DNA from: UBA1952 sp965246765
GTDB lineage: Bacteria > Bacteroidota > Bacteroidia > Chitinophagales > Chitinophagaceae
NCBI GenBank assembly: GCA_965246765.1
Contig: CBDFFJ010000005.1
Coordinates: 124,001 to 188,000, forward strand
Length of the DNA stretch: 64,000 bases
Reading direction: 5' to 3'
Shown in pieces: positions 18,724 to 26,574 of the stretch. The first letter of the stretch is position 1, and every line of letters begins with the position of its first letter. The notes under the pieces were generated by a model, which did no database searches, had not been told where the DNA came from, and saw only the letters and a program-made list of their open reading frames with translations. A program made the translations under genes and the position numbers.

Positions 18724-18966
18724 ATGAAAACCACAGTAAGAAAAGAAGAAATCACAGTGCCGCAAGATGTATTCGCAGCAGTCGCGTCCGTAATTGCCGA
18801 GCACACCCTTGAGCACGCCATCACGGATGCGGACGATGAAGACGGAGATGAAAGCATTACGCTTTCCATCACTTATTCCAAAGAAGAGCGCGATGCCTTC
18901 CGCCAGATTCAAGACCTCATAGAAGACCATGAGGAGGAAGACGATGACGATGATGAGGACGAATAA
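18724..18966 (+). CDS. Small acidic hypothetical protein
   Basis: 80 residues. The body (KEEITVPQDVFAAVASVIAEHTLEHAI ... YSKEERDAFRQIQDLI) looks helical, and the last 15 residues are almost all Asp/Glu. The upstream region is A-rich (AACAAAAGCAAACAAGCA before ATG), as is usual for well-translated Bacteroidota genes lacking a Shine-Dalgarno site. Acidic tails of this kind occur in DNA-mimic and chaperone-like proteins of mobile elements, but nothing here proves such a role. A 12-bp-stem hairpin follows it. Confidence 0.65.
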   Translation: MKTTVRKEEITVPQDVFAAVASVIAEHTLEHAITDADDEDGDESITLSITYSKEERDAFRQIQDLIEDHEEEDDDDDEDE

Positions 18967-19002
18967 GATTCCCCCATCGTAGCGCAACCGGTTTCTGCAA
19001 CT

Positions 19003-19039
19003 AAGAGTGCATGGCTCAGTAAGAGACCATGCACTCTTG
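19003..19039 (+). terminator. Strong hairpin after the acidic-protein gene
   Basis: AAGAGTGCATGG (19003-19014) and CCATGCACTCTT (19028-19039) form a perfect 12-bp stem with a 13-nt loop. An outer match (CGCAAC/GTTGCG) extends it. There is no T-run, so it may be a transcript 3'-end stabiliser or a factor-dependent terminator. Confidence 0.5.
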
Positions 19040-19101
19040 GCGTTGCGATGTTGACCAGTAATAATAAAAGTTACATGGAGGCAATAGCAGGCCTTCAAAA
19101 A

Positions 19102-19882
19102 GGTTGTGCTTCTAAATGTATGATGGCGCTAAGGCGTTTTTAGGTAGCTCGGAACTTTGTGCATGTGAAAATGAGTTGTGATTTTGAGGTGGTTTGCCCC
19201 GACTGCCAGAGCATGAGAATAGTAAAAAACGGGCACAAGAAAACAGGCAAGCAGAACCTTCTTTGCAAGGATTGCCGGTTACAGTTTCAGTGGGAATATT
19301 CATACAGAGGTGCTGATAAGAGCGTGAAAGAAAAAATTGTCAGGATGCTGTTACGGGGCAGTGGCGTAAGGGACTGTGCGGCTGTTATGGATGTGTCGGT
19401 AGGCTGCGTGTTACGTCTTTTGCTCAAAGAAGGCCAGCAACTGAACATCACGCCTAAGCACAGATACTATCATAAGGTTCAGATTGATGAGCAATGGTCT
19501 TACGTTCATGATAAAGGCAAAACAGTCTATATGCTCTACGCAATCTGCGCTGAGACTAATGAGATACTGGCTGCCTCATGGGGAAAGCGTAACAGGCGCT
19601 CTTTGAAGCGTCTTATAGATAAACTGAGTGTATTGGACATTGACTTTTATTACACTGATAACTGGATATGCTTCGCTGAGGTGCTGCCACCTGAAAAGCA
19701 CTTCATCGGCAAGCAGTACACCAAGAAGATTGAAGGCATGAATACATGGTTTAGAACAAGGCTCAGAAGACTGGTCAGGCGAACGACCTGCTTCTCAAAG
19801 AAGCTCACCTATCACTGGTCTATGATGAAGCTCGCTATCAAAAAACACAACGAACGTGCATCATACATTTAGAAGCACAACC
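19102..19882 (+). mobile_element. Complete IS1-family insertion sequence (781 bp)
   Basis: Terminal inverted repeats are perfect over 24 bp: left 19102-19125 beginning GGTTGTGCTTCTAAATG, right 19859-19882 as its complement. They are flanked by an 8-bp direct repeat. A single uninterrupted transposase frame fills the element. It sits in a non-coding gap inside the island and breaks no visible gene. Confidence 0.93.
19171..19872 (+). CDS. IS1-family transposase
   Basis: 233 residues from ATG 19171 (a GTG at 19159 is also in frame). A zinc-ribbon at the N-terminus (VCPDCQSMRIV ... LLCKDCRLQF) and an HTH (LLRGSGVRDCAAVMDVSVGCVLRLL) precede the DDE catalytic core. The core acids are D in VQIDEQWSYV, D in FYYTDNWICF and E in KKIEGMNTWF, with the basic RTRLRRLVRRT segment after it. 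It is one continuous frame, unlike classical IS1, which needs a -1 frameshift between two frames. Length and ends agree with an active element. Confidence 0.95.
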   Translation: MSCDFEVVCPDCQSMRIVKNGHKKTGKQNLLCKDCRLQFQWEYSYRGADKSVKEKIVRMLLRGSGVRDCAAVMDVSVGCVLRLLLKEGQQLNITPKHRYYHKVQIDEQWSYVHDKGKTVYMLYAICAETNEILAASWGKRNRRSLKRLIDKLSVLDIDFYYTDNWICFAEVLPPEKHFIGKQYTKKIEGMNTWFRTRLRRLVRRTTCFSKKLTYHWSMMKLAIKKHNERASYI

Positions 19883-19942
19883 TTCAAAAATCTTCGCGCG
19901 CGAATGTTAGTAACTTTTTTCCTAACCGACAAACCTTAATTC

Positions 19943-19950
19943 TACCTTTG
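19943..19950 (+). promoter_or_regulatory. Bacteroidota -7 box abutting a start codon
   Basis: TACCTTTG is an exact TAnnTTTG match and ends 2 nt before ATG 19953, so the transcript would start at about the ATG. This suggests leaderless translation of the downstream gene. Confidence 0.45.
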
Positions 19951-19952
19951 GC

Positions 19953-20375
19953 ATGAAAGTAGCGATAAACCAACTTAACATTTCCTCTAAGAATAGAGAA
20001 AGTAGAAGTTCAATAATCCCGATTCCTCCATCTGATAAAAGCGCCTCAGATGCAGGCCAGACAAAGACAATAGCCTTTCTTCCAAATCGCTTCTCTATAG
20101 AAAAGCTGCGAGCAATATGGAATGACGATGAAGACTATTATACAGACGACGAACTACTCCAAATAAGAGATTGGTTTTACACAGTGGCAGAAGTAGCATT
20201 TTCCACGATTGCCCTTCAAAAAACCGCAGCACTGAAAGCGAAGTCAAACAATCCATCGAGAAATCCGCACACCCCAATACAGATTACCATTCCAGTCCAC
20301 AACCATACAGAATCAAATGAAGCCGCAGAAGAAAGCTATTCTTTACATCCGCGTATCTACCGACGAGCAAGCTGA
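19953..20375 (+). CDS. Hypothetical protein upstream of and overlapping the serine recombinase
   Basis: 140 residues with no recognised family. It has a low-complexity Ser-rich N-terminus, a central acidic-aromatic segment (IWNDDEDYYTDDELLQIRDWFYTVAEVAFS) and a polar C-terminus. The last 59 bp overlap the recombinase start in another frame, which favours co-expression. Its position directly before the recombinase fits a recombination directionality factor or regulator, but this rests on position alone. Confidence 0.6.
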   Translation: MKVAINQLNISSKNRESRSSIIPIPPSDKSASDAGQTKTIAFLPNRFSIEKLRAIWNDDEDYYTDDELLQIRDWFYTVAEVAFSTIALQKTAALKAKSNNPSRNPHTPIQITIPVHNHTESNEAAEESYSLHPRIYRRAS

Positions 20376-21903
20376 GCGAGGCCACAGCCTCGCCAATCAG
20401 GAAGAAAAACTTCGGAATTACTGTGCTCAAAACAGCATTGAGGTAGCAGGCTTTTACCGGGAAGACCATTCTGCAAAAACCTTTGAGCGTCCCCAGTTCA
20501 CCAAGCTGCTGGAAAATCTGCGAAAGAACAAAGGCTCTGCGAATCTTCTTTTGTTCCTAAAATGGGACAGGTTCAGCCGTAATGCACCGGAAGCCTATGG
20601 GATGATAAACACCCTCAAAAAGCTCGGCATAGAGCCACAGGCCATTGAGCAGCCCTTAAATCTTGAAATCCCTGAGAACAAGATTATGCTTGCTATCTAC
20701 CTCACATCGGGCGAAGTGGAAAACGACCGTCGCTCGCTAAACGTGATAGCAGGCATGAGGCGGGCAATGAGAGAAGGACGGTGGATGTGCAATGCACCCA
20801 AAGGCTACAGGAACAGCCGCGATGAGCACAACAAGCCATTCATCGTGCCCGGCAAGGATGCCGAATTGGTTAGATGGGCATTTGAACAACTTGCAACGGG
20901 CCAGTACCACATTGCAGAAGTGTGGAAAATGGTAGGTAAGAAAGGCTTCAAGATGAGCCGCAATGGTTTCTTCTATCTGGTGCGCAACCCCGTTTACATC
21001 GGCAAAGTGCTTATTCCTGCTTACAAAGATGAGCCAGCCATTATAGTAGATGGAAGGCATGAGCCTTTGATTAGCGAACGACTTTTCTATGACGTGCAGG
21101 ACGTCCTTGACGGAAAGAAGAAGGTGCGTATTCCAGCCCAAAAGAATAAGTTGGAGGCTATTCCACTTCGCGGCTTTCTGCTTTGCCCGCGATGCAACAG
21201 AACACTTACAGGCAGCGGTTCTAATGGCAATGGTGGTATGTACTTCTACTATCACTGCACAGGCGGATGTAAGGAAAGGGTAAAGGCACCAGTAGTAAAC
21301 GAGGCATTCTACAAACTGCTCCGTACTGTGAGCATGAATGAAAAGGGACTGAAAACCTTTGAGCTGGCATTGACGGATTACTGCGGCAGCAATAGCAAGG
21401 AGCGGGAAAGAGAAATTGCCAAGACAGAAAACGAATTGGCAACCCTCAGAAAGCGCCTCGTTCACATCCAAACTCTCATGATGGATGGGGAATTAGAACC
21501 CGCCGATTACCGGGCAATGAAAGGCAAGCTTGAGCCAGAGATAGACCGCTTGGAAAGGGAGAAAACAAAACTTGGAGATGGACGCGATAGCAAAAAACAG
21601 GAAGTGATTGAGCACGGGTTCCATTTCCTCCGAAATCTGCCAGAACTCTTTACCAGCGCGGATTTGGAAGGAAAGCACCGCTTGCTTGGTTCGACCTTCC
21701 CTCAAAAGATGGTATTTGAAAACGGAGAGGTTCGAACCAAAGAAGAGCATCCGCTGCTAATGCTAATAAGCAAGCCCAGAAAGGCTTCCAGCCGACAAAA
21801 ATCAAAAGCGCCGGATAATTCCGGCGCTTTGACCAATAAGGTGAACCCGTTGGGACTCGAACCCAAGACCCATACATTAAAAGTGTATTGCTCTACCAAC
21901 TGA
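20317..21903 (+). CDS. Large serine recombinase (integrase) reading into tRNA-Lys
   Basis: 528 residues. The resolvase-type catalytic domain (about 1-150) has nucleophile S14 in YIRVSTDEQAERG. A Recombinase domain (about 165-270) and a zinc ribbon (CPRCNRTLTG ... YHCTGGCKERV) follow. A long coiled coil spans about 365-445, then a C-terminal tail. The last 33 or so codons run through a transcription terminator and then antisense through tRNA-Lys; the end NPLGLEPKTHTLKVYCSTN is the antisense translation of the tRNA. The natural protein end was probably supplied by host DNA at the integration site. It should integrate and excise the island. Confidence 0.93.
   Translation: MKPQKKAILYIRVSTDEQAERGHSLANQEEKLRNYCAQNSIEVAGFYREDHSAKTFERPQFTKLLENLRKNKGSANLLLFLKWDRFSRNAPEAYGMINTLKKLGIEPQAIEQPLNLEIPENKIMLAIYLTSGEVENDRRSLNVIAGMRRAMREGRWMCNAPKGYRNSRDEHNKPFIVPGKDAELVRWAFEQLATGQYHIAEVWKMVGKKGFKMSRNGFFYLVRNPVYIGKVLIPAYKDEPAIIVDGRHEPLISERLFYDVQDVLDGKKKVRIPAQKNKLEAIPLRGFLLCPRCNRTLTGSGSNGNGGMYFYYHCTGGCKERVKAPVVNEAFYKLLRTVSMNEKGLKTFELALTDYCGSNSKEREREIAKTENELATLRKRLVHIQTLMMDGELEPADYRAMKGKLEPEIDRLEREKTKLGDGRDSKKQEVIEHGFHFLRNLPELFTSADLEGKHRLLGSTFPQKMVFENGEVRTKEEHPLLMLISKPRKASSRQKSKAPDNSGALTNKVNPLGLEPKTHTLKVYCSTN
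21805..21830 (-). terminator. Intrinsic terminator of the tRNA operon
   Basis: AAAGCGCCGG (21805-21814) and CCGGCGCTTT (21821-21830) form a perfect 10-bp stem with a 6-nt loop. Read on the minus strand it is followed by TTGATTTTTG, giving the required U-rich tail. It ends the tRNA Ser-Pro-Lys transcript and at the same time encodes part of the recombinase tail on the other strand. Confidence 0.85.
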
Positions 21904-21914
21904 GCTACGAGTTC
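21843..21914 (-). tRNA. tRNA-Lys (anticodon TTT)
   Basis: 72 nt. The acceptor stem is GAACTCG paired with CGGGTTC. The D-arm is TAGCTCAGTTGGTAGAGC, the anticodon loop CTTTTAA has TTT at positions 34-36, and the T-arm contains GGTTCGAGTCC. CCA is not encoded. Last gene of a three-tRNA operon and likely target of island integration. Confidence 0.96.
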
Positions 21915-21986
21915 TTGCCAAACAATGCACTATGGAAATGCCTTGTTTTAAGAAGAGGCGCAAATTGCTTTGCGCCTCTTACTCGT

Positions 21987-22059
21987 AGGGAAGACAGGGT
22001 TCGAACCTGCGACCCCCTGGTCCCAAACCAGGTGCGCTACCGGACTGCGCTACTTCCCT
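21987..22059 (-). tRNA. tRNA-Pro (anticodon TGG)
   Basis: 73 nt. The acceptor stem is AGGGAAG paired with CTTCCCT. The anticodon loop TTTGGGA carries TGG between CCTGG and CCAGG, and the T-loop is GGTTCGAACC. CCA is not encoded. Middle gene of the operon. Confidence 0.95.
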
Positions 22060-22080
22060 AACTATCTTACTACCATCCGC

Positions 22081-22169
22081 GGTGAGGGCGGGATTCGAAC
22101 CCGCGATACACTTTAAAGGTGTATGCCAGTTTAGCAAACTAGTGGATTCGGCCTCTCTCCCACCTCACC
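22081..22169 (-). tRNA. tRNA-Ser (anticodon GCT)
   Basis: 89 nt, class II with a long variable arm (GCATACACCTTTAAAGTGTAT). The acceptor is GGTGAGG paired with CCTCACC. The anticodon loop TTGCTAA between CTAGT and ACTGG reads GCT. First gene of the operon. Confidence 0.95.
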
Positions 22170-22220
22170 AGTTGAGTGCTTGAGAAAACGAAACGACAAC
22201 CGCCCCGCTCCGAAGGACGG

Positions 22221-22250
22221 CAAAGATAACGGCTCAACGGTAACGGCAAA
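22221..22250 (-). promoter_or_regulatory. Consensus promoter of the tRNA Ser-Pro-Lys operon
   Basis: On the minus strand TTTG (22250-22247) is followed after 18 nt by TATCTTTG (22228-22221). This is an exact match to the Bacteroidota TTTG / TAnnTTTG promoter. Transcription would start about 45 nt before tRNA-Ser. Confidence 0.8.
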
Positions 22251-22298
22251 AACTTTCTTTTTATCAGATCTGCATTCAGCCGAATGCCGCTATGTCGC

Positions 22299-22745
22299 CT
22301 ACTCCGAGCGCGTCCATGTGGTGGTGCGGCCGATCAGTGAGATGCCGATATACCCCCGGATGCCGAGCTCCTTATCGCTGCGGTACGTAATAGTGCAGCT
22401 GTAAGTCTTGCCGTTCTTGGGATCGTAAATTTCGCCGTCGTCGTAAGTGTCATCATCTTTCTTTACGAAGTGGCTGAGCAGTGGCAGATTCATCAGCGGG
22501 CGCTTGCGGAGGTTTTCTTTTGTGTTCTTGTCATCGGTGCGGGGCTTGCCGTCTTTATTCGGCTCCTTCAACCAGACAATCTTGCCCCAGAATTTGTTAT
22601 CCGTTGCGCGGTAAATCTGGACTTTGGCCGTCTTCTCCTGATTGTACCAAAGGCCCTCCAGTTTATCCTTCTCCGCGAAGGCAGAAGTGGCGGAGCCAAG
22701 CATTATAGCGCAGAGGAAAGCGACGAGCGCAAAGCGTTGTAGCAT
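22299..22745 (-). CDS. DUF2147 domain-containing secreted protein
   Basis: 148 residues. A signal peptide (about 1-24, ending TSAFA) is followed by the DUF2147 core: LEGLWYNQEKTAKVQIYRA, FWGKIVWLKEPNKDGKPRTDDKN, GEIYDPKNGKTYSCTITY and LGIRGYIGISLIGRTTTWTR. DUF2147 proteins are small periplasmic or outer-membrane-associated beta proteins of unknown function, common in Bacteroidota and Proteobacteria. It stands alone, divergent from glyS and facing the tRNA operon promoter. Confidence 0.9.
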   Translation of the reverse strand: MLQRFALVAFLCAIMLGSATSAFAEKDKLEGLWYNQEKTAKVQIYRATDNKFWGKIVWLKEPNKDGKPRTDDKNTKENLRKRPLMNLPLLSHFVKKDDDTYDDGEIYDPKNGKTYSCTITYRSDKELGIRGYIGISLIGRTTTWTRSE

Positions 22746-22831
22746 GTCTTTTTATTTTTTTTGTGCAGATAAATGTAGTGAAACGCCTTAGCAATAAGCA
22801 AGTACCGTGCGGGAGCTTGTCACGCGCCGGT

Positions 22832-22839
22832 TAACTTTG
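22832..22839 (+). promoter_or_regulatory. -7 promoter box of glyS
   Basis: TAACTTTG matches TAnnTTTG and lies 17 nt before the glyS ATG at 22856, giving a leader of roughly ten nt without a Shine-Dalgarno site. No clear -33 TTTG is visible at the normal distance. Confidence 0.5.
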
Positions 22840-22855
22840 CGCCCCAACTATCCCC

Positions 22856-24331
22856 ATGGCAAAGACACGCGACCTGCAGGCCATTATCGGCCACTGCAAA
22901 GAATACGGCTACATTTTTCCTTCCTCCGAAATATACGACGGCCTGAGCGCCGTCTATGACTACGGCCAGTACGGCGCGCAGCTTAAGAAGAACATCCGTG
23001 ACTACTGGTGGCTGTCCATGACGCAGATGCACGAAAACATCGTAGGTATTGATGCCGCCATCTTTATGCACCCGACGACGTGGAAAGCCAGCGGGCACGT
23101 GGACAATTTCAGTGACCCGATGATTGACAACAGGGACAGCAAGAAGCGCTACCGGGTTGACCATTTGATTGAAGCATTCGCGGAGACTTTGCCGGAAGAA
23201 GAAAGCGCTAGGCTGCTGTCACAAATGGAAGCATTGCTGGCGGAAGATGATTTTGCTGGGCTGAAAACATTGATTGATGAGCGGAAAATGAAATGCTCCG
23301 TTTCTCAAACAAGCAACTGGACGGACGTCCGCCAATTCAACCTCATGTTCCGCACCGAATTTGGAGCGGTAGCCGCAGAAGAAGGCGAGGACAACGGCGT
23401 CTATCTCCGCCCCGAAACGGCGCAGGGCATCTTTGTCAATTTCCTGAATGTGCAGAAGACCGGCCGGATGAAAATTCCATTCGGCATCGCGCAGACCGGC
23501 AAGGCGTTCAGAAATGAAATCGTAGCGCGTCAGTTCATATTCCGGATGCGCGAGTTTGAGCAGATGGAAATGCAGTTCTTCGTCCGCCCCGGCACACAGA
23601 AGGAGTGGTATGAAAAATGGAAGTCCGCACGCCTGCAGTGGCACCTCTCCCTTGGCATTCCCGCCGAAAACTACCGCTATCACGACCACGCGAAGCTGGC
23701 CCACTACGCCGATGCCGCCTGCGATATTGAATACAATTTCCCGATTGGTTTTAAGGAAGTGGAAGGCATCCACAGCCGTACTGACTTTGACCTGACGCAG
23801 CACCAGCAGTTCAGCGGCAAGAAGATGCAGTATTTTGACAATGACATTGACGAGGCCACCGGCAAACCTTACGGCAATTACATCCCGTATGTCGTAGAAA
23901 CAAGCATCGGCCTTGACCGTGCCTTCCTGATGGTCGTTTCGGAATCTTATACGGAAGAGGATTTGAGCACAGAAGAGAAGAAGGACGACCGCGTGGTGAT
24001 GAAACTGCCTCCGTTCCTGGCACCGATAAAGCTGGCGGTAATGCCGCTTACCAAGAAAGACGGTTTGCCGGAAACGGCGCGGCTGTTGATGCGGGAATGC
24101 ATGCCGCAGTTTATGTGCTTCTATGAAGAAAAGGACAGCATCGGGAAGCGTTATCGCCGCCAGGACGCCATCGGCACGCCCTTCTGCGTAACGATTGACC
24201 ACCAAACGAAAGAAGACGGCACCGTTACCATCCGCCACCGCGACAGCATGACGCAGGAGCGCATCCCGCTGACGAGCGTGAAAGAGGTGGTGATGAATGC
24301 TTGTGTGATGCCATTCCAGACCGGGATTTAA
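22856..24331 (+). CDS. glyS: Glycyl-tRNA synthetase (alpha2 type)
   Basis: 491 residues, the single-chain dimeric form found in Bacteroidota. Class II blocks are clear: RPETAQGIFVNFLNVQ, FGIAQTGKAFRNEIVARQFIFRMREFEQMEMQFFV, and the motif 3 region YVVETSIGLDRAFLMVV. The anticodon-binding domain begins near APIKLAVMPLTKKDG and ends RITH-like at RHRDSMTQERI. It charges tRNA-Gly in the cytoplasm. The protein is complete, with the N-terminal block LQAIIGHCKEYGYIFPSSEIYDGL confirming the start. Confidence 0.97.
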   Translation: MAKTRDLQAIIGHCKEYGYIFPSSEIYDGLSAVYDYGQYGAQLKKNIRDYWWLSMTQMHENIVGIDAAIFMHPTTWKASGHVDNFSDPMIDNRDSKKRYRVDHLIEAFAETLPEEESARLLSQMEALLAEDDFAGLKTLIDERKMKCSVSQTSNWTDVRQFNLMFRTEFGAVAAEEGEDNGVYLRPETAQGIFVNFLNVQKTGRMKIPFGIAQTGKAFRNEIVARQFIFRMREFEQMEMQFFVRPGTQKEWYEKWKSARLQWHLSLGIPAENYRYHDHAKLAHYADAACDIEYNFPIGFKEVEGIHSRTDFDLTQHQQFSGKKMQYFDNDIDEATGKPYGNYIPYVVETSIGLDRAFLMVVSESYTEEDLSTEEKKDDRVVMKLPPFLAPIKLAVMPLTKKDGLPETARLLMRECMPQFMCFYEEKDSIGKRYRRQDAIGTPFCVTIDHQTKEDGTVTIRHRDSMTQERIPLTSVKEVVMNACVMPFQTGI

Positions 24332-24369
24332 GGATTTGCAGGATTAATCCCGGAGAAATCTGACAAATC

Positions 24370-24663
24370 ATGGAAATCCTGGTCAGCGAATGGGGACTTG
24401 ATGCTTCGCTGCATTCTAAAGAAGAAATCCTTACGGCGCTGGCGCAGCGCATCAGCCGGATGCTGAGCGACGACCCGATGGCATTCATCCAACTGATGTA
24501 TCGCTTAGATATTCCCGAAGCGCAGCTTGATGCCACTATGAATGATGCTGATGCCGAGCCACTCATTGCGCAGATTGTCTGGGACAGGCAGGTGCAGAAG
24601 CAGATGATGCGGAAGGCGACGCCGCCACCGCGTGAGGCTGCAGATGATGATTTGCTTTGGTGA
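24370..24663 (+). CDS. Conserved small hypothetical protein after glyS
   Basis: 97 residues, mostly helical and acidic (EWGLDASLHSKEEILTALAQRISRMLSDDPMAFIQLMYRLDIPEAQLDATMND), ending in a Pro/Asp-rich tail DDDLLW. It begins 38 bp after glyS on the same strand and ends at a bidirectional hairpin. I do not know a function for it. Confidence 0.75.
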   Translation: MEILVSEWGLDASLHSKEEILTALAQRISRMLSDDPMAFIQLMYRLDIPEAQLDATMNDADAEPLIAQIVWDRQVQKQMMRKATPPPREAADDDLLW

Positions 24664-24677
24664 CTTCTGCCCGTGGC

Positions 24678-24728
24678 GGAACCAGTCAGACTTCTAACGC
24701 CTGCGGCGAAGTCAGTCAGACTGGTTCC
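24678..24728. terminator. Bidirectional hairpin between convergent genes
   Basis: GGAACCAGTC (24678-24687) and GACTGGTTCC (24719-24728) form a perfect 10-bp stem around a 31-nt loop that includes the stop codon of the FAD oxidase gene. It separates convergent transcripts. Confidence 0.5.
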
Positions 24729-26149
24729 TGTTCCGCGAAAATCTTCCCCGGATTCAAAATGCCCTTCGGGTCAAAAACCGCTTTGATATCGCGCATCAGT
24801 TGCAGCTGCGCCTTGCTGAAGGCAATGTCCATAAAGCTTTTTTGCACGAGGCCAATGCCGTGCTCGCCGGAAATTGTTCCGCCAAGACGAATCACTTCGC
24901 TAAATAATTCCCGGATGGCCTTCGGCAATTCTTCCCGCCACATCTGCTCGCTCAGATCCCCGCGAATGATATTGACGTGCAGGTTCCCGTCACCCGCGTG
25001 GCCGTAGCAAACGCTCTTAAAGCCATATTGCGCGCCGATGCTTTTCACAATACGCAATAATTCCGGCAGCTCCGCGCGCGGCACCACCGTGTCTTCTTCT
25101 TTATAAACCGAATGGCTTTTCACCGCCTCGCCAACCTTGCGGCGCAGTGCCCACAGCATTTCTTTCTGTTCATGCGTATCCGCCAGCAGCGGCTCATCAA
25201 TATCATAACGGCCCACGATTTCGGCGATATTTTCCATGTCTGCCATTAGTTGTTCGGGATTATTGCCGTCCACTTCTATCAGCAGGTGCGCAGCTATGTC
25301 TTCCGGCAGGTTGGGGAACACGCCGCCGCCAGGCGTGTTCCTACAGAAGCTCATGCTCCATTCCAGCGCATCGCGCTCCATAAACTCCAGCGCACTCGGC
25401 GTATGTCCGGCCAGAAAAATCCGGTTCACCGCCGCGCAGGCATCTTCGGCGCTGCGGAATGGCACGAGCATCAGCACATCGTGCTGCGGATGCGGGATGA
25501 GGCGTAAAACGATTTTGGTAATGACAGCGAGCGTGCCTTCGGAGCCAACAATGAGCTGCGTAAGGTTATAGCCGGTGCTGTTCTTCAACACATTTGCGCC
25601 CGTCCAAATCACCTCACCGTTAGGCAAAACGATTTCCAGGTTCAACACATAATCCTTCACCACGCCATATTTCACCGCCTTCGGCCCGCCGCTGTTCTCC
25701 GCCACATTGCCGCCGATGAAGCAGGAGCCTTTGCTCGCCGGGTCGGGCGGATAGAACAACCCCTTTTCCTTCACCGCATCCTGCAATTCCTGCGTGATAA
25801 CGCCCGGCTCCGTTGTTACCTGAAAATTGCGGGTGTCAATCTTCAGGATGCGGTTCATCCGGCGCATATCTAAGCTTACGCCGCCGTGAATAGCGAGCGC
25901 GCCGCCGCTGAGTCCCGTTCCCGCGCCCCGCGGTGTCACCGCAATTCCCTGCTCATAGCAGTGGCGCATAATGGCACTTACTTCTTCCACACTTTCCGGC
26001 TGTAGCACAACATCCGGCGGGTGGTGCAGGTCTTCCGTATGGTCGGAGGCGCAGCGGTGGATGTGCTCCTCATCAGCAAGGATTCTTTGCGGCGGAAGGA
26101 TGCTGTGGAAATGGGCCAAATCCTGCTCATCAGGCGTCTTAAAAGGCAT
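24716..26149 (-). CDS. FAD-linked oxidase, GlcD-like (2-hydroxyacid dehydrogenase)
   Basis: 477 residues. The N-terminal FAD-binding domain contains PDVVLQPESVEEVSAIMRHCYEQGIAVTPRGAGTGLSGGAL and GLFYPPDPASKGSCFIGGNVAENSGGPKAVKYG. The C-terminal cap domain has VCYGHAGDGNLHVNI and GGTISGEHGIG, both typical of glycolate oxidase GlcD and D-lactate dehydrogenases. It probably oxidises a D-2-hydroxyacid (glycolate or D-lactate) with transfer to quinone or an Fe-S partner. No GlcE or GlcF gene is adjacent. The start is supported by GACCTTTG ending 4 nt before the ATG. Confidence 0.92.
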   Translation of the reverse strand: MPFKTPDEQDLAHFHSILPPQRILADEEHIHRCASDHTEDLHHPPDVVLQPESVEEVSAIMRHCYEQGIAVTPRGAGTGLSGGALAIHGGVSLDMRRMNRILKIDTRNFQVTTEPGVITQELQDAVKEKGLFYPPDPASKGSCFIGGNVAENSGGPKAVKYGVVKDYVLNLEIVLPNGEVIWTGANVLKNSTGYNLTQLIVGSEGTLAVITKIVLRLIPHPQHDVLMLVPFRSAEDACAAVNRIFLAGHTPSALEFMERDALEWSMSFCRNTPGGGVFPNLPEDIAAHLLIEVDGNNPEQLMADMENIAEIVGRYDIDEPLLADTHEQKEMLWALRRKVGEAVKSHSVYKEEDTVVPRAELPELLRIVKSIGAQYGFKSVCYGHAGDGNLHVNIIRGDLSEQMWREELPKAIRELFSEVIRLGGTISGEHGIGLVQKSFMDIAFSKAQLQLMRDIKAVFDPKGILNPGKIFAEQEPV

Positions 26150-26574
26150 GGCGCAAAGGTCGGGCGGCGGAGGCGCAATTTGGAATGAATGAATTAATCC
26201 CGACCGCCGCGAGAGATTAGATTCTTTCAGAATAGCAAAGATCGGGCGGGCAGGAAAAGAGGAAACGAAAAGAAGGGCGGCTTATGGCTTTCCAAGCCAC
26301 TGCCCGCTCGTCTCTTACTCGCTGCTCACTATTCAGCTACTTGTCCATGTAGCCATGAGCGTCGTGGCCAATCATCATAAAGAGACACCGGTGACCGGGC
26401 GCCCGGAAAATCCTGAAGCAAGCCGGGAAAAACGCGTGTGATTGAGGAGGAATGAGGATACAACACGGATTATTCCGGATTTTTCCGCCTTCCGGATACG
26501 TGGCGGCCAATTGCTTGCGTTTAGTGTTATATCTTGTAGTTTACAATCAAATGCGCACGCATGGTGCGGAAGAA
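26150..26574. other. Non-coding gap before the PKD/T9SS type B gene
   Basis: About 425 bp separate the divergent FAD oxidase and PKD-protein genes. A short perfect palindrome CCGGGCGCCCGG lies near 26395-26407, and a weak -7-like TATATCTTG at 26528-26536. A reading frame from ATG 26452 extends into the next gene but encodes no signal-like sequence at first. No RNA gene was recognised. Confidence 0.5.

Larger units (their letters stand above)
19094..19890. repeat. 8-bp target-site duplication flanking the IS1-family element
   Basis: TTCAAAAA occurs at 19094-19101 and again at 19883-19890, directly outside the two inverted repeats. Eight to nine bp is the usual duplication of IS1-family transposition. 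The intact duplication indicates a fairly recent and simple insertion. Confidence 0.85.
14491..21842. mobile_element. Genomic island next to tRNA-Lys, with serine recombinase at its right end
   Basis: Between the YfhO-like gene and the tRNA cluster lies a block of genes of poor recognisability: two small hypotheticals, an HTH/RecA-like ATPase, an acidic small protein, an IS1 element, a further hypothetical and a large serine recombinase abutting tRNA-Lys. A dense palindrome array (15686-15967) sits inside. Content and position indicate an integrated element. The right edge is fixed by tRNA-Lys or its terminator. The left edge is placed in the 14491-14729 gap by gene content only. I saw no copy of a tRNA 3' end there, so the att core is short or elsewhere. 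Confidence 0.6.

Noticed and set aside
23219..24238. 339-codon minus-strand ORF opposite glyS
   Set aside because: Shadow of a conserved housekeeping gene, no recognisable protein.
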